A stretch of DNA of 64,000 bases from Alcaligenaceae bacterium (GCA_013416455.1 JACCES010000004.1:186001-250000); one strand, 5' to 3'; positions 8,090-18,200 are shown, counted from the stretch's first letter. A program made the numbers and translations. Notes: generated by a model not told the origin, from the letters alone.

Positions 8090-9820
8090 ATGGCAGAAGA
8101 ATTCGATGTGGTGATAAGGTCCGGCACGGTCGTGGACGGCAGTGGCGGGCCCGCCCGCATTGCCGATATTGGAATCACGAACGGGAAGATTGCACGCATC
8201 GGCAGGATTGCGGGAAGAGGGCGGGAAGAAATCGATGCCACAGGGCTGTTGGTGACGCCGGGTTTCGTCGATATCCACACGCATTACGATGGGCAGGTAA
8301 CCTGGGAAAATCGGTTGATGCCCTCTTCGAACCATGGGGTCACCACTGCGGTGATGGGCAATTGCGGCGTCGGTTTCGCGCCATGCAAGCCGGAGCAGCG
8401 GGAAACCTTGGTAAGGGTAATGGAGGGTGTGGAAGACATTCCTGAAATCGTCATGACCGAGGGTATTCCCTGGAACTGGGAAACCTTTCCGGAATATCTG
8501 GATTCCCTGCAGGGCCGTCAATACGACATCGACTTCGCCGCTCATATTCCGCACAGTGCCATCCGGGTCTATGTTATGGGCGAGCGGGGCGAACGTCGCG
8601 AGCCGGCCACGCCGGAAGAGCTGCGGAAAATGACTGAGATCGTGCGCAATGCCGTCTGGGCTGGGGCGATCGGAGTCAGCAGCTCGCAGCATTTGGGGCA
8701 TCGCACGGTCGACGGTGAACTGGCGCCTTCCATCGGTGCGGAGAACGCCGAGGTCCTGGCCTTGGCTCGCGGGCTGCGCGAAGCGAATGGCGGCGTATTC
8801 CAGATCATTACGGACGGTTTTTACGGCGAAGCGGATGCGCACAAGCAAATGGCATTGCTGCGCGAGATTGCCACCACCTCTGGCGGTTCCGTCAGCTACA
8901 CATTGCTGCAGAAACCAACCTGTCTGAACCTCTACGAAGAGATGCTTGAGCTGACGCGTCAGGCGCAGGCGGACGGGCTGCCGATCAAACCGCAGGTGTT
9001 TCCCCGGCCCGTGGGCCTGCTATTTGGCCTGAGCCTGTCCCTGCATCCTTTCCGGTATCACCCAAGCTATCTGGAAATCCACCATTTGCCGCTGCCCGAG
9101 CGCGTCGCCGCGATGCGCGTTCCCGAACGGCGCAAGGCGATTCTTTCGGAAAAACCCGTACATAGCAACCCGATCTATATCACGCTGGTATCGGATTACG
9201 GCAATGCCTTCGCCTTGGGCGACCCACCGAATTACGAACCTGCTCCGGGCATGAAGCTGGGTGAGCAGGCCGCACAGCGAAGCATCGACATTGCGGAACT
9301 GGCCTACGACCTGCTGCTCGAAGACGAGGGCAACGCTCTGTTGATGAGCCCTTCGTCCAACTTTGCGGAAGGCAACCTGAACGCTGTACGCACGATGCTG
9401 GTCGATGATCACAGCCTGGTGGCGCTGGGGGATGGCGGCGCTCATTACGGCATGATCTGCGATTCCAGTTATCCCACCTCGTTGCTGTCCTTCTGGACCC
9501 GGGATCGCAGCACAGGCAAAGTCCCGCTGGAATGGGCTGTGAACCGGCTGACGAGAAACAATGCTCTGGCGGTGAACCTGCCGGACCGTGGGCTACTGGC
9601 GGAAGGGCTGAAAGCCGACATCAACATTATTGACTATGAAGGCTTGCGGCTGCATCCACCACGCCCCGTATTCGATCTGCCGGCGGGCGGGCGCCGCTTG
9701 ACGCAGACGGCCGAAGGCTATGTCGCTACGCTGGTCAACGGCACCGTGACGTATCGCAACGGCGTTCCCACCGGTGAGCTTCCAGGCCGTCTCGTGCGGG
9801 GCACGGCGGCACGACATTGA
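8090..9820 (+). CDS. N-acyl-D-amino-acid deacylase-like amidohydrolase
   Basis: 576 residues of the amidohydrolase superfamily. The strand-1 metal motif is DIHTH (His63, His65). [10 protein letters not shown] around residue 90 carries the Cys that bridges metal in D-aminoacylases. The late GDGGAHYG supplies the catalytic Asp region, and the C-terminal beta segment ([12 protein letters not shown]) closes the composite barrel. D-aminoacylase and dihydroorotase-like members hydrolyse N-acyl amides; the exact substrate is open. The ATG at 8090 has GGGGAGGG upstream; an in-frame ATG at 8054 adds 12 unsupported residues. It follows the TctC and SDR genes on the same strand. Confidence 0.85.
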   Translation: MAEEFDVVIRSGTVVDGSGGPARIADIGITNGKIARIGRIAGRGREEIDATGLLVTPGFVDIHTHYDGQVTWENRLMPSSNHGVTTAVMGNCGVGFAPCKPEQRETLVRVMEGVEDIPEIVMTEGIPWNWETFPEYLDSLQGRQYDIDFAAHIPHSAIRVYVMGERGERREPATPEELRKMTEIVRNAVWAGAIGVSSSQHLGHRTVDGELAPSIGAENAEVLALARGLREANGGVFQIITDGFYGEADAHKQMALLREIATTSGGSVSYTLLQKPTCLNLYEEMLELTRQAQADGLPIKPQVFPRPVGLLFGLSLSLHPFRYHPSYLEIHHLPLPERVAAMRVPERRKAILSEKPVHSNPIYITLVSDYGNAFALGDPPNYEPAPGMKLGEQAAQRSIDIAELAYDLLLEDEGNALLMSPSSNFAEGNLNAVRTMLVDDHSLVALGDGGAHYGMICDSSYPTSLLSFWTRDRSTGKVPLEWAVNRLTRNNALAVNLPDRGLLAEGLKADINIIDYEGLRLHPPRPVFDLPAGGRRLTQTAEGYVATLVNGTVTYRNGVPTGELPGRLVRGTAARH

Positions 9821-9926
9821 ATCCGATGCGTTCCGGTCTGGGCGACGGGCTGGAACGCAGGCGAGGGATCTCCATCGAACCGCGTTTGCAGAGACAGCTG
9901 TGGAACCTTGTCTTTCATTGACTTTA

Positions 9927-9942
9927 CATAATGTACATTATG
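9927..9942. promoter_or_regulatory. Orphan 16-bp palindromic operator-like site
   Basis: CATAATGTACATTATG is a perfect palindrome in an A+T-rich island, just after TTGACT (9918-9923), which resembles a -35 box. The site lies in the 257-bp gap between the convergent amidohydrolase and PPC-domain genes, where no gene start is recognised. The remaining gap shows no supported gene. Confidence 0.45.
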
Positions 9943-10077
9943 CGTTCTTAATGGATGTCGACGATCACCGGAACCCGGCTGCAAATCGGGTGGCATCCGG
10001 CTGTGTTCAGATTCTCCGTCATGCCGGCCCGCCTCTTCGAAATCCGCACAAGGTCATCCGCCCTCAGCCGCTGCTCG

Positions 10078-10518
10078 TCATGGCTCGCCGATTCTGATCA
10101 GCGGCAATCCGCTCGCCGGGTCGAACTCGCGCTTCAGATAGGTGGGCGAATCCGTCAGCACGACTTCCAGCGTGGGCCTGACGGCTCCCCACAACAAGTG
10201 GCCGCCGCAGACACTGCCATCGCGCCTGCCCAGCACCACATGGACATGCAGCTTGGCGTCTGCGCCGTGAAGCGCCACATCACCCACCAGGGAAAGCACT
10301 TCGACCTGCTCATCCACCTCGATGCGCTCGTATTCCTTGCTGTCCCAGTTGAAGTAACCCAGCGTTGCGCTGCTGAAGGCGCCTATGGCAGTGATGCGGC
10401 TGGCTGTCAGGCTGTGCTCGTTGGCGAATGCTTCGAGCGCCGACACAACCTCATCGCCACTGTCGAGGATCAGTGCGAAAGTCCGTTCGGGCGCATCATT
10501 CAGGAGTTTGGCTCGCAT
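10078..10518 (-). CDS. PPC-domain (DUF296) protein
   Basis: 146 residues forming one PPC/DUF296 domain: EVVSALEAFANEHSLTASRI followed by GAFSSATLGYF, then HVHVVLG with GGHLLWG. Conserved histidines in HVHVVLG and GGHL may bind metal. In plants the domain accompanies AT-hooks; stand-alone bacterial copies have no settled function. AAAGGAG precedes the ATG at 10518. It is divergent from the exonuclease/GIY-YIG gene, 136 bp apart. Longer in-frame starts up to 10938 overlap that gene and were rejected. Confidence 0.82.
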   Translation of the reverse strand: MRAKLLNDAPERTFALILDSGDEVVSALEAFANEHSLTASRITAIGAFSSATLGYFNWDSKEYERIEVDEQVEVLSLVGDVALHGADAKLHVHVVLGRRDGSVCGGHLLWGAVRPTLEVVLTDSPTYLKREFDPASGLPLIRIGEP

Positions 10519-10654
10519 AAGAGCTCCTTTCAGTGCAAGAGACTTCGAAAGAAGCCTTCGGCAAAGCGCAGCAAGACACATGCCCCGACGGGATGCCGTT
10601 GCCCCGAAAGCTGTTAATATAACCAGTATCTCAGCGTGTCTCGAACCCGCCTTC

Positions 10655-12064
10655 ATGATTCCCTCCCCCTTTCTACGCACAGGCCTGGCCTTTGTCGATA
10701 TCGAGACCACGGGCGGCTCGACGCAATGCGCCTCCATCACTGAAATCGCTGTGCTCCAGGCAGACGACACGGGCGTGCGCGAATGGTCCACCCTCGTGCG
10801 GCCGGATTCCCGCATTCCCGAGCACATCGAACGCCTTACGGGCATCAGCAACGATATGGTGGCTTCGGCGCCCGCCTTCGAGGAAATCGCCAACGATGTG
10901 TTCGACCGGCTCGACGGCCGCATCTTCGTCGCACACAACGCCCGTTTCGATCATGGCCATCTCAAGGCGGCTTTTCGGCGCATGGGCGTAACGATACGGC
11001 CGCGCGTCCTGTGTACGGTCAAGCTCTCGCGGCTGCTGTTTCCCCACGAGCGGCGGCACAGTCTCGATCACGTCATCGCGCGGCACCGGCTCAAGGCGGA
11101 TTCCCGCCATCGCGCGCTCTCCGACGCCCAGGTGCTATGGCAGTTCTGGGAACATCTGCATCAACACCTGCCGGCAGGGCGAATCGAAGACGCCGTGCGA
11201 TCCCTGATCGGGCGCCCCACCCTGCCGCCCTACCTGGACACCGCCGGGCTCGATGCGCTTCCCGATGCGCCGGGCGTCTATCTCTTTTATGGCGAGCACG
11301 ACGTTCTGCTCTATGTCGGCAAAAGCACGCGGCTGCGCACGCGCGTGCTGTCGCATTTCAGCGCGGATCACGGCAATGACCGGGAATTCCGGCTGAGCCA
11401 GCAGGTGCACCGTATTGACTATGTGGAAACCGAGGGGGAACTGGGCGCCCTTCTTGAAGAAGCCCGGCTCATCAAGTCCCTGCAGCCCACGCATAATCGG
11501 CAGTTGCGCCGCAACCGCGATCTCTGCGCCTGGCAATTGAACAGCGATCTGCTGGGGGACTCTGTTTTACGCCTGGTGCGGGCCGCCGACATGGACCTTT
11601 CCAGGCAGCATGGCCTGTATGGCTTCTTCCGCAGCCGCCGCGCGGCAATCGAGCAACTGCGCGCGCTATGCACCGAGCATGGCTTGTGCCCGCCCTTGCT
11701 GGGCATCGAGAAACGCACGGCGGGCCGCTGTTTCACGCATCAGATCAAGCGATGCAGGGGAGCCTGCCTGGGCCTCGAACCCGCGCAGGCGCATGCCGAC
11801 CGGCTGGCGGCGGCGCTTGCTTCCCTCAAGGTTCAGGCGTGGCCGCACGAAGGGCCCGTCGGCATCGTGGAAGGAAGCCGAATGCACGTCGTGGAAAACT
11901 GGTGCCATTACGGCAGCGTCGATCACGATGATGAAGCCGCCGCCCTGATGGCCCGGGGCCGTCCGTCCTTCGACCTGGACATCTACAAGATACTGCTGCG
12001 CATGATGCCGGCGCACGACGTCCGTCCGCTGGGCGTCCGCTCTCCTTCGCCGCCGTCTGCCTGA
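10655..12064 (+). CDS. DnaQ-like exonuclease fused to UvrC/Cho-type GIY-YIG nuclease
   Basis: 469 residues. Residues 8-175 form a DEDDh 3'-5' exonuclease: DIETTG (Asp15, Glu17), HNARFDHG (Asp99), HRALSD (His152, Asp157). Residues 200-285 form a GIY-YIG domain: PGVYLFYG, LLYVGKSTRLRTRV, and a catalytic-type Glu in ALLEEARLIK. The C-terminal part keeps four cysteines spaced C-x13-C-x7-C-x3-C ending in RCRGACLG, like the Fe-S region of UvrC. UvrC's UvrB-binding, RNase H-like and HhH domains are absent, so it resembles Cho with an added exonuclease. A DNA repair role is expected. The ATG at 10655 gives the intact exonuclease; an upstream in-frame start overlaps the PPC gene. Confidence 0.87.
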   Translation: MIPSPFLRTGLAFVDIETTGGSTQCASITEIAVLQADDTGVREWSTLVRPDSRIPEHIERLTGISNDMVASAPAFEEIANDVFDRLDGRIFVAHNARFDHGHLKAAFRRMGVTIRPRVLCTVKLSRLLFPHERRHSLDHVIARHRLKADSRHRALSDAQVLWQFWEHLHQHLPAGRIEDAVRSLIGRPTLPPYLDTAGLDALPDAPGVYLFYGEHDVLLYVGKSTRLRTRVLSHFSADHGNDREFRLSQQVHRIDYVETEGELGALLEEARLIKSLQPTHNRQLRRNRDLCAWQLNSDLLGDSVLRLVRAADMDLSRQHGLYGFFRSRRAAIEQLRALCTEHGLCPPLLGIEKRTAGRCFTHQIKRCRGACLGLEPAQAHADRLAAALASLKVQAWPHEGPVGIVEGSRMHVVENWCHYGSVDHDDEAAALMARGRPSFDLDIYKILLRMMPAHDVRPLGVRSPSPPSA

Positions 12065-12239
12065 ACGCAGCGGCCACGCGCTGCGCCGCGCATAAAGAAA
12101 ATAGCCGCGGATAGGTGACGGGGAAGGTGTTGGCTGCGATATAGTGGCGGCAGAGACTCCACAGCCCTCTTCCGCTCCGGAAGAGGCGTCAACCGCCACG
12201 GCCTCTCACGACCGGGGGGCCTTCCACAGGAGGACTTCC

Positions 12240-13739
12240 ATGAGCGATTCCAAACGGGAACCCGCACCGGGCTCCACGACGGGCGCAGGCGCGCCCGCTC
12301 CCAGCGACCGCAACTCCCTCACCATCGGTTCGGACGGCCCCATTCTGCTGCACGATGTGCACTTCCTTGAGCAGATGGCGCACTTCAATCGTGAAAAAGT
12401 GCCCGAGCGCCAGCCGCATGCCAAGGGGGCGGGCGCATTCGGCGTTTTCGAAACGACCGAAGACGTCAGCGCCTACACCAAGGCCGCCCTCTTCCAGCCA
12501 GGCTGTAAGACCGAAATGCTGGCGCGCTTTTCCACGGTGGCGGGCGAAGCCGGCAGCCCGGACACCTGGCGCGACGTGCGGGGTTTCTCGCTCAAGTTCT
12601 ATACCAGTGAAGGCAATTACGATCTGGTCGGTAACAACACCCCGGTCTTTTTCGTACGCGACCCCATGAAATTTCCGCACTTCATCCGCAGCCAGAAGCG
12701 TCTGCCGGATTCGGGGCTGCGCGACAACCACATGCAATGGGACTTCTGGACGCTGAATCCGGAAACCGCCCACCAGGTGACCTATCTGATGGGCGACCGC
12801 GGCCTGCCCCGCAGCTGGCGCCACATGAACGGCTATGGTTCCCATACCTATATGTGGGTCAACGGGCGGGGTGAGCGCTTCTGGGTCAAGTACCACTTCC
12901 ATACACAGCAGGGCATGGAAAGCTTCACCAATGCGCAAGCAATGGAAATGGCTGGCCGGGACGCCGATTACCATCGCCGCGACCTGTTCGAGGCCATTGC
13001 GCGCGGCGACTGTCCGAGCTGGGTCCTGTCGGTGCAGGTCATGCCGTACGACGACGCAAAGGCCTACCGCATCAACCCCTTCGACCTCACCAAGACATGG
13101 TCGCACCGCGATTATCCCTTGATCAAGGTCGGCACCATGACGCTGAACCACAATCCGGACAATTTCTTCGCCGAGATCGAGCAAGCCGCGTTCTCACCCG
13201 GCAGCATCGTCCCGGGCATCGGCCTGTCGCCGGACAAGATGCTGCTGGGGCGCGCCTTCGCCTACAACGATGCCCAGCGCAACCGTATCGGCACCAATTT
13301 CCATCAGTTGCCGGTGAACCGACCCCGCGTACCGATGAACAGCTATATGTTCGATGGGCAGATGGCCTATGAACACACCGGCAATCAGCCGGTGTATGCG
13401 CCGAACTCGGGCGGCCGCTCATGGGCGGACAGCACCGGCCGCATGGAAGACGGCTGGGAAGCGGACGGCGAGATGCTGCGCTCCGCTTACGCACTGCGGG
13501 CGGATGACGATGATTTCTCGCAGCCGGGCGCCCTGGTGCGCGAGGTCTTCGACGATGCGCAGCGTGATCGGCTGGTGGAGACCGTGGCCGGCAGCTTGCT
13601 GGGGGGAGTGCGCAGCCCCGTGCTCGAGCGTGCTTTCGAATACTGGAAGAACGTGGATGCCGAAATCGGGCGGCGCATCGAGGAAAAAGTGCGCAGCGGC
13701 AGCGCTCCCGAACCCGCCTCGGGCATGAGCGAGGCCTGA
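12240..13739 (+). CDS. katA: Monofunctional haem catalase
   Basis: 499 residues, small-subunit (clade 3) catalase length. The catalytic His lies in [13 protein letters not shown], the conserved [17 protein letters not shown] follows, and [10 protein letters not shown] contains the tyrosine that ligates haem. It converts hydrogen peroxide to water and oxygen in the cytoplasm; there is no signal peptide. AGGAGG at 12228-12233 fixes the start. The short N-terminal extension is rich in Pro, Ala and Gly. A flavin reductase follows on the same strand. OxyR control is plausible since oxyR is in the window, but no OxyR site was recognised. Confidence 0.95.
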   Translation: MSDSKREPAPGSTTGAGAPAPSDRNSLTIGSDGPILLHDVHFLEQMAHFNREKVPERQPHAKGAGAFGVFETTEDVSAYTKAALFQPGCKTEMLARFSTVAGEAGSPDTWRDVRGFSLKFYTSEGNYDLVGNNTPVFFVRDPMKFPHFIRSQKRLPDSGLRDNHMQWDFWTLNPETAHQVTYLMGDRGLPRSWRHMNGYGSHTYMWVNGRGERFWVKYHFHTQQGMESFTNAQAMEMAGRDADYHRRDLFEAIARGDCPSWVLSVQVMPYDDAKAYRINPFDLTKTWSHRDYPLIKVGTMTLNHNPDNFFAEIEQAAFSPGSIVPGIGLSPDKMLLGRAFAYNDAQRNRIGTNFHQLPVNRPRVPMNSYMFDGQMAYEHTGNQPVYAPNSGGRSWADSTGRMEDGWEADGEMLRSAYALRADDDDFSQPGALVREVFDDAQRDRLVETVAGSLLGGVRSPVLERAFEYWKNVDAEIGRRIEEKVRSGSAPEPASGMSEA

Positions 13740-13836
13740 GGCCCGGCAGTACCCGCGTGCGCAGTTTCGGCAGGGATGCGCGCGCGGGCCTGCCATTTTC
13801 AGTTCGTGCGGCGCGGCAGGCGCCAGGGAGAAAGCA

Positions 13837-14409
13837 ATGACCAAGTATAAAGTGGGCTATTTTATCGGCAGCCTTTCCAGCACTTCCATCAACCGGCTGC
13901 TCGCCAGGGCGCTGGTCGGGCTGGCGCCGGAAGAGCTGGAAATGGTCGAAATCCCCATCAGGGATCTCCCCCTCTACAGTCAGGATTACGACGAGAACTT
14001 CCCGCCCGTGGCGCGGGCCTTCAAACAGACCATTGCCGAAGTCGATGCGCTTCTGTTCGTGACGCCGGAATACAACCGCGGCATCCCGGGCGGCCTGAAG
14101 AACGCCATCGATTGGGCCACCCGCCCTTGGGGCCGAAACTCATTCACGCGCAAGCCTTCGGCGGTGATCGGCACCTCGCCCGGCTCGATCGGCACGGCAC
14201 TGGCCCAGGCCCAGCTGCGCAACGTGCTGTGTTTCTGCAACTCGCCGCTGTTGAACACAGTGGAAGCCTACATTCATTTCCAGCCCGGCCTCATCAAGGA
14301 CGACGGCCAGGTGGCCAACGAGAAAACGGAACAATTCCTGCGCAACTACATGAAGGAATTCCACACCTTCATCGTCCGCGTGCTGACAGTGCTGCCGCGC
14401 GAGCCCTGA
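13837..14409 (+). CDS. NAD(P)H-dependent FMN reductase (ChrR/YieF type)
   Basis: 190 residues with a flavodoxin-like fold. FMN-phosphate contacts come from IGSLSSTSINR near residue 10, and TPEYNRGIPGGLKNAIDW at about 75-92 is the family signature. Relatives reduce quinones, chromate or azo dyes and limit peroxide-forming redox cycling. GGGAGA precedes the ATG. Its place 97 bp behind catalase supports an oxidative-stress role (inference). Confidence 0.9.
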   Translation: MTKYKVGYFIGSLSSTSINRLLARALVGLAPEELEMVEIPIRDLPLYSQDYDENFPPVARAFKQTIAEVDALLFVTPEYNRGIPGGLKNAIDWATRPWGRNSFTRKPSAVIGTSPGSIGTALAQAQLRNVLCFCNSPLLNTVEAYIHFQPGLIKDDGQVANEKTEQFLRNYMKEFHTFIVRVLTVLPREP

Positions 14410-14463
14410 CGCCACGAACCACCGCCATCCCGGCCGGCGGTTTACCGCGGCGGGCGGGCCGGA

Positions 14464-14958
14464 TCAGGGCGAGCCGCTTTGCCAGGCCTGCCGGTTCACC
14501 TCCTGCTGCAGCTCCAGGACATCGGGCGGCCAGGTGCTTTTTATATAGGCGAGCACCGCAATGATTTCCTCGTCCGACAGAATGCCCGCATAGGCGGGCA
14601 TATCGCTTTCATAGCCTTCCGGCGCCGTGCGGCCCGGCACCATCCCGTTGCGGGTGATGTCGAACAGCACCGCATCGGGATGGTGCCAGGTGTGCCCGCT
14701 TTCATCATGGGGCGGCGCCGGCAGGCGGCCGTCGGCCCGGCGTTCGCGCCAATTCGCCTGCCCTTCCAGCTGCTGGCCGTGACAGGCCGCACAATGCCCG
14801 ACATAAAGCGCCCTGCCGTGGACCACCATGCGGTCATCACCGGGATCGATATGAAAGCCGCGGGGTGCCAGCGCCGCCCGGCGCAGGTCGTTCGTCAGCC
14901 AGACGGCGGCAATGGCGACCATGATCGCGATCCCGGCGCCCTTTGCTCTGATGCTCAT
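14464..14958 (-). CDS. Membrane-anchored or periplasmic class I c-type cytochrome
   Basis: 164 residues. An N-terminal hydrophobic stretch (residues 8-22) is a signal anchor or signal peptide. A single haem site CAACH follows at about residue 56. A likely sixth ligand is the Met of SDMPAYAGILSDEEI near residue 124, a usual class I C-terminal motif. It would act as an electron carrier or small oxidase subunit on the periplasmic side. It stands alone and converges on the flavin reductase gene. The partner is unknown. Confidence 0.86.
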   Translation of the reverse strand: MSIRAKGAGIAIMVAIAAVWLTNDLRRAALAPRGFHIDPGDDRMVVHGRALYVGHCAACHGQQLEGQANWRERRADGRLPAPPHDESGHTWHHPDAVLFDITRNGMVPGRTAPEGYESDMPAYAGILSDEEIIAVLAYIKSTWPPDVLELQQEVNRQAWQSGSP

Positions 14959-15089
14959 ATGCGGATGGAGCCCTTCTTTCGGATAGGATCATTGTTGCAC
15001 GTCTTGCCGCGGCCACCACGGGTACGGGCCGGTGTTATCATGAAGCCGACCACGCAGGGCGCAACATTGTTTCGAATAGGAGTGATTCC

Positions 15090-15479
15090 GTGAAAGGCTT
15101 TGTACAAGACATCGAAAAGCTGACTGTCGAGAACGACAATTTCCGCAAAGTGCTCTACACCGGCAAGCATATGCAACTGGTCCTGATGACACTGCAGGCG
15201 GGCGAGGAAATCGGCGCCGAAGTGCACGAAGGCCACGATCAGTTCTTCCGCATCGAGGAAGGAAAAGGCCGTGTCATCATTGACGACAACACCTACGAAA
15301 TCGAAGACGACGACGCCATCATCGTGCCGGCCGGCGCGCGCCACAATGTCATCAATACGGGCAGCGAACCCTTGCGCCTCTATACTCTGTACGGCCCGCC
15401 AGAGCACCGTGAAGGCGTGATCCATCCCACCAAGGCCGACGAGCGGGAAGAGCATTTCGACGGCACCACCACTGAATAA
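15090..15479 (+). CDS. Single-domain cupin protein
   Basis: 129 residues, one cupin barrel. The metal-binding first motif reads GAEVHEGHDQFFRIEEGKG and the second VPAGARHNVINTG, so the His/Glu set of a metal-binding cupin is intact. The start is GTG at 15090, with AGGAG eight bases upstream. It is divergent from the cytochrome c gene. Function is unknown; such small cupins are common in stress-related clusters. An ATG start is not available at a sensible position. Confidence 0.85.
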   Translation: MKGFVQDIEKLTVENDNFRKVLYTGKHMQLVLMTLQAGEEIGAEVHEGHDQFFRIEEGKGRVIIDDNTYEIEDDDAIIVPAGARHNVINTGSEPLRLYTLYGPPEHREGVIHPTKADEREEHFDGTTTE

Positions 15480-15623
15480 CGGGCCGGCGCAAACCGGCGG
15501 CGGGTGCCGCACGGCATTCCGCAGCGCTTTGCGCTGAACCGTGCTTCCGAAAAGCGGCGAACGCCGCATCCGTTCAGACGGGCGGGCGGCCATGCCGCGC
15601 ATGAGCCGCCGCCCGCCGGCACG

Positions 15624-16046
15624 CTAATCGCGCGAGAACGGCCTGCCCTGGAAATCGACGGTGATCAGATTGCCGTCCATGGGGCCCATGCCGGGCGAAT
15701 TCATCGGCATGCCCGGCGCCGCCACGCCCGCCACCGACGGGTCCAGCAGCATCTTGCGCACCGCGCTGGCGGGCACGTGCCCTTCCACGATCTGCCCGCT
15801 GCCTTCCACCCGCGCCGTATGGCACGAAGCCAGCTGCATGGGAACACCGTGGGCGGCCTTTACGGCCGCCATGTCGGCGGATGGGATCACTTTCACATCA
15901 TGGCCATTGTCGCGCATGTGCCGGGCCCAGCCGCCGCAGCAGCCGCAGTTCGGATCCTGATACATGGTGATGGCCGGCTGCCCCGCCATCACCATGTGCC
16001 CGCCAGCCGCGGCGTACAGGGCAAGCACCATCATCGCCTTCTTCAT
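15624..16046 (-). CDS. DUF411 periplasmic metal-binding protein
   Basis: 140 residues. A signal peptide (MKKAMMVLALYAAAGGHMVMA) precedes TMYQDPNCGCCGGWARHMRDNG, the thioredoxin-like strand with the CGCC cysteine cluster that defines DUF411. The middle contains LASCHTARV with another conserved Cys, and the C-terminus is Met-rich. Members occur beside copper and silver resistance genes and are thought to bind metal. Here it is the last gene after GH15 and acylphosphatase, with 14 bp to the latter. AAGGAA precedes the ATG at 16046. Confidence 0.88.
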   Translation of the reverse strand: MKKAMMVLALYAAAGGHMVMAGQPAITMYQDPNCGCCGGWARHMRDNGHDVKVIPSADMAAVKAAHGVPMQLASCHTARVEGSGQIVEGHVPASAVRKMLLDPSVAGVAAPGMPMNSPGMGPMDGNLITVDFQGRPFSRD

Positions 16047-16060
16047 TCTGTGTGTTCCTT

Positions 16061-16357
16061 TCAAATCTGTTCGAACCGGTCGTAGCGCCGGTCGTGCCGT
16101 ACTTCTTCGGTACTCACTTGCCGGACACGGGCCGCCGGCGGGCCGACGTGCAGCCACGAAAGCATTTCGTCGATGCGGTCGTGCGGCCCTTGCAGCAGCG
16201 CTTCGACGGAACCATCGTCAAGGTTGCGCACCCACCCGGCGACGCCCAGGCTATGGGCATGGCGCACCGTGGCCATGCGAAAGCCGACGCCCTGGACTTT
16301 GCCGGTGATGTGTACCGTCAATGTTTCGACACTGGTTTCGGGTGCAAGTTTCTTCAT
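16061..16357 (-). CDS. acyP: Acylphosphatase
   Basis: 98 residues. The active-site loop GKVQGVGFRMATVRHA carries the phosphate-binding Arg, and GWVRNLDDGSVEALLQG contains the catalytic Asn; both are standard for the family. It hydrolyses carboxyl-phosphates such as acetyl or carbamoyl phosphate. It is translated between GH15 (28 bp upstream) and DUF411 (14 bp downstream), so the three are probably one transcript. Confidence 0.93.
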   Translation of the reverse strand: MKKLAPETSVETLTVHITGKVQGVGFRMATVRHAHSLGVAGWVRNLDDGSVEALLQGPHDRIDEMLSWLHVGPPAARVRQVSTEEVRHDRRYDRFEQI

Positions 16358-16385
16358 TCTGCTGTGGATGATGATGATGGATGGC

Positions 16386-18185
16386 TCAGGTGTGGGCCCT
16401 GTCGACGGCCGGGGCCTGGCCCCGGCGGTACAGGTTCAGCGCGGTATCGATGATGCCGACATGGCTGAAAGCCTGCGGGAAGTTTCCAAGCATGCGCCGC
16501 CCCTTGGGCTCGTATTGCTCGGACAGCAGGCCGACATCGTTGCACAGCCCCGTCAGGCGTTCGAACAAGGCCTGTGCCTCGGCGTACCGGCCCTGCAGGA
16601 CATAGACGTCGGCAAGCCAGAACGAACATGCGAGGAAGACGCCTTCACCGGGTGGCAGACCATCGACACCGCTCTCGGTTTCGTAGCGCAATAGTAACCC
16701 TTCCCGCATCAGGCGCTGTTCGATGGCGGCCACCGTGCCGACGACGCGCGGATCCTGCGGCGGCAGAAAGCCGGTCAGCACGATGTGCAGCAGGCTGGCG
16801 TCCAGCGCGCGGGTGCCGTAATGCTGCACGAAGGTGTTGCGTTCGCGGTCGTAGCCTTTGTCGCAGACTTCGCTGCGGATCTGGTTCGCGATGCGCCGGC
16901 AGTTCTGGGCGAAGCGGCCGCCATTGGCCATGGTGGAGGCCACCGTGGCGATACGGTCGAAGGCGACCCAGGCCATGACCTTGGAATGGACGAAATGCTG
17001 GCGTTCGGCCCGGATTTCCCAGATGCCTTCATCCGGCTGCCGCCAGGCCTGCTCCAGGAACGGCATGATCACCCGGGCGATGGCTTCGATGCGCGGATGC
17101 GGCGGCAGATGCCCCTTGATGGCCTGCACCATGGCATCGGCGACTTCCCCGTAGATGTCGAGCTGGGTCTGGGTGGCGGCGGCGTTGCCGATGCGCACCG
17201 GCTGGGAATCCTCGTAGCCGGGCAGCCAGGGCAGCTCGAACTCGGGCAGGTGCCGTTCGCCGGCCAGGCCATACATGATCTGCATCTGGTCCGGGCTGCC
17301 AGCCACGGAACGGGTCAGCCAATTGCGCCAGGCGGCGGCTTCGTCGAAGTAGCCCAGATTCATGAAGGCGAGCAGCGTCATGGTGGCGTCGCGCAGCCAG
17401 CAATAGCGGTAATCCCAGTTGCGCTTGCCGCCCAGCATTTCGGGCAGCGAAGTGGTGGGTGCGGCGACGATGCCGCCGGTGGGCTGGTAGGTGAGCGCCT
17501 TGAGGGTGATGAGGGACCGCTTCACCAGCGCCGTCCATGGCCCCACGTCGGGGCAGCGGTCGGAAAATTCGCGCCAGAAATAGTTGGTGCTGGCAAGCGC
17601 GGAACCGAAATCATAGCCTTCGGCGACATGCTCATGCGAAGCCTGATGCGACAGGGTGAACACTTTGCGCTGGCCGCTGTGCACGGTGAAATCGGCGTGG
17701 CTGTGCTGGTCGTGCGAGATCAGCGGCGTGTTGCTGCGCAGGACCAGCATGTCCGGCCCCGCCACGGCGGTGTAGCAGCCCTCGCCGTGCTTTTCCAGCC
17801 AGGGCACCACGCGGCCGTAGCCGAAACGGATCACCAGCTCCATGTGGAAATCCACCTGGCCTTCCACACCCACCACCATGCGGGCGACGCTGGAATGCGC
17901 CGTGGTGGTGGGCATGAAGTCGATCAGCTTGGCTACGCCCGTGTCCGTTTCGAACGTGGTTTCGAGGATCAGCGTGCCGTCGTCGTAGGAGCGCGAGATT
18001 CTACGGATGGGGCCGGTGGGCGTGAGGCTCCAACGGCCGTTCTCGGGCGTGCCCAGCAAGGCTGCGAAACAGGCGGGGGAATCGAAGCGCGGGAAGCACA
18101 GCCAATCGATCGAACCGTCGCGGGAAACCAGGGCCGCCGTCCGGCAATTTCCCAGCATGGCGTAGTCTTCTATTCTTGCGGCCAT
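16386..18185 (-). CDS. Glycoside hydrolase family 15 (trehalase/glucoamylase-like)
   Basis: 599 residues, typical for bacterial GH15. The N-terminal beta-sandwich opens IEDYAMLGNCRTAALVSRDG and SIDWLCFPRFDSPACF; the (alpha/alpha)6 barrel contains GKRNWDYRYCWLRDATMTL around residue 250 and DEGIWEIR, which supplies a catalytic Glu. Members cut alpha-glucosidic bonds in maltodextrins or trehalose; no signal peptide means it is cytoplasmic. AAGGGG precedes the ATG. It faces the universal stress gene across 136 bp and is two genes from zwf and gnd, so released glucose could feed the pentose phosphate route (inference). Confidence 0.9.
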   Translation of the reverse strand: MAARIEDYAMLGNCRTAALVSRDGSIDWLCFPRFDSPACFAALLGTPENGRWSLTPTGPIRRISRSYDDGTLILETTFETDTGVAKLIDFMPTTTAHSSVARMVVGVEGQVDFHMELVIRFGYGRVVPWLEKHGEGCYTAVAGPDMLVLRSNTPLISHDQHSHADFTVHSGQRKVFTLSHQASHEHVAEGYDFGSALASTNYFWREFSDRCPDVGPWTALVKRSLITLKALTYQPTGGIVAAPTTSLPEMLGGKRNWDYRYCWLRDATMTLLAFMNLGYFDEAAAWRNWLTRSVAGSPDQMQIMYGLAGERHLPEFELPWLPGYEDSQPVRIGNAAATQTQLDIYGEVADAMVQAIKGHLPPHPRIEAIARVIMPFLEQAWRQPDEGIWEIRAERQHFVHSKVMAWVAFDRIATVASTMANGGRFAQNCRRIANQIRSEVCDKGYDRERNTFVQHYGTRALDASLLHIVLTGFLPPQDPRVVGTVAAIEQRLMREGLLLRYETESGVDGLPPGEGVFLACSFWLADVYVLQGRYAEAQALFERLTGLCNDVGLLSEQYEPKGRRMLGNFPQAFSHVGIIDTALNLYRRGQAPAVDRAHT

Positions 18186-18200
18186 GAGTCATGCCCCTTT

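Noticed and set aside
15575-15620. GC-rich hairpin between the cupin and DUF411 genes
   Set aside because: A 10-bp GC stem is possible between the convergent ends, but in such G+C-rich spacer without T-runs it may be chance.
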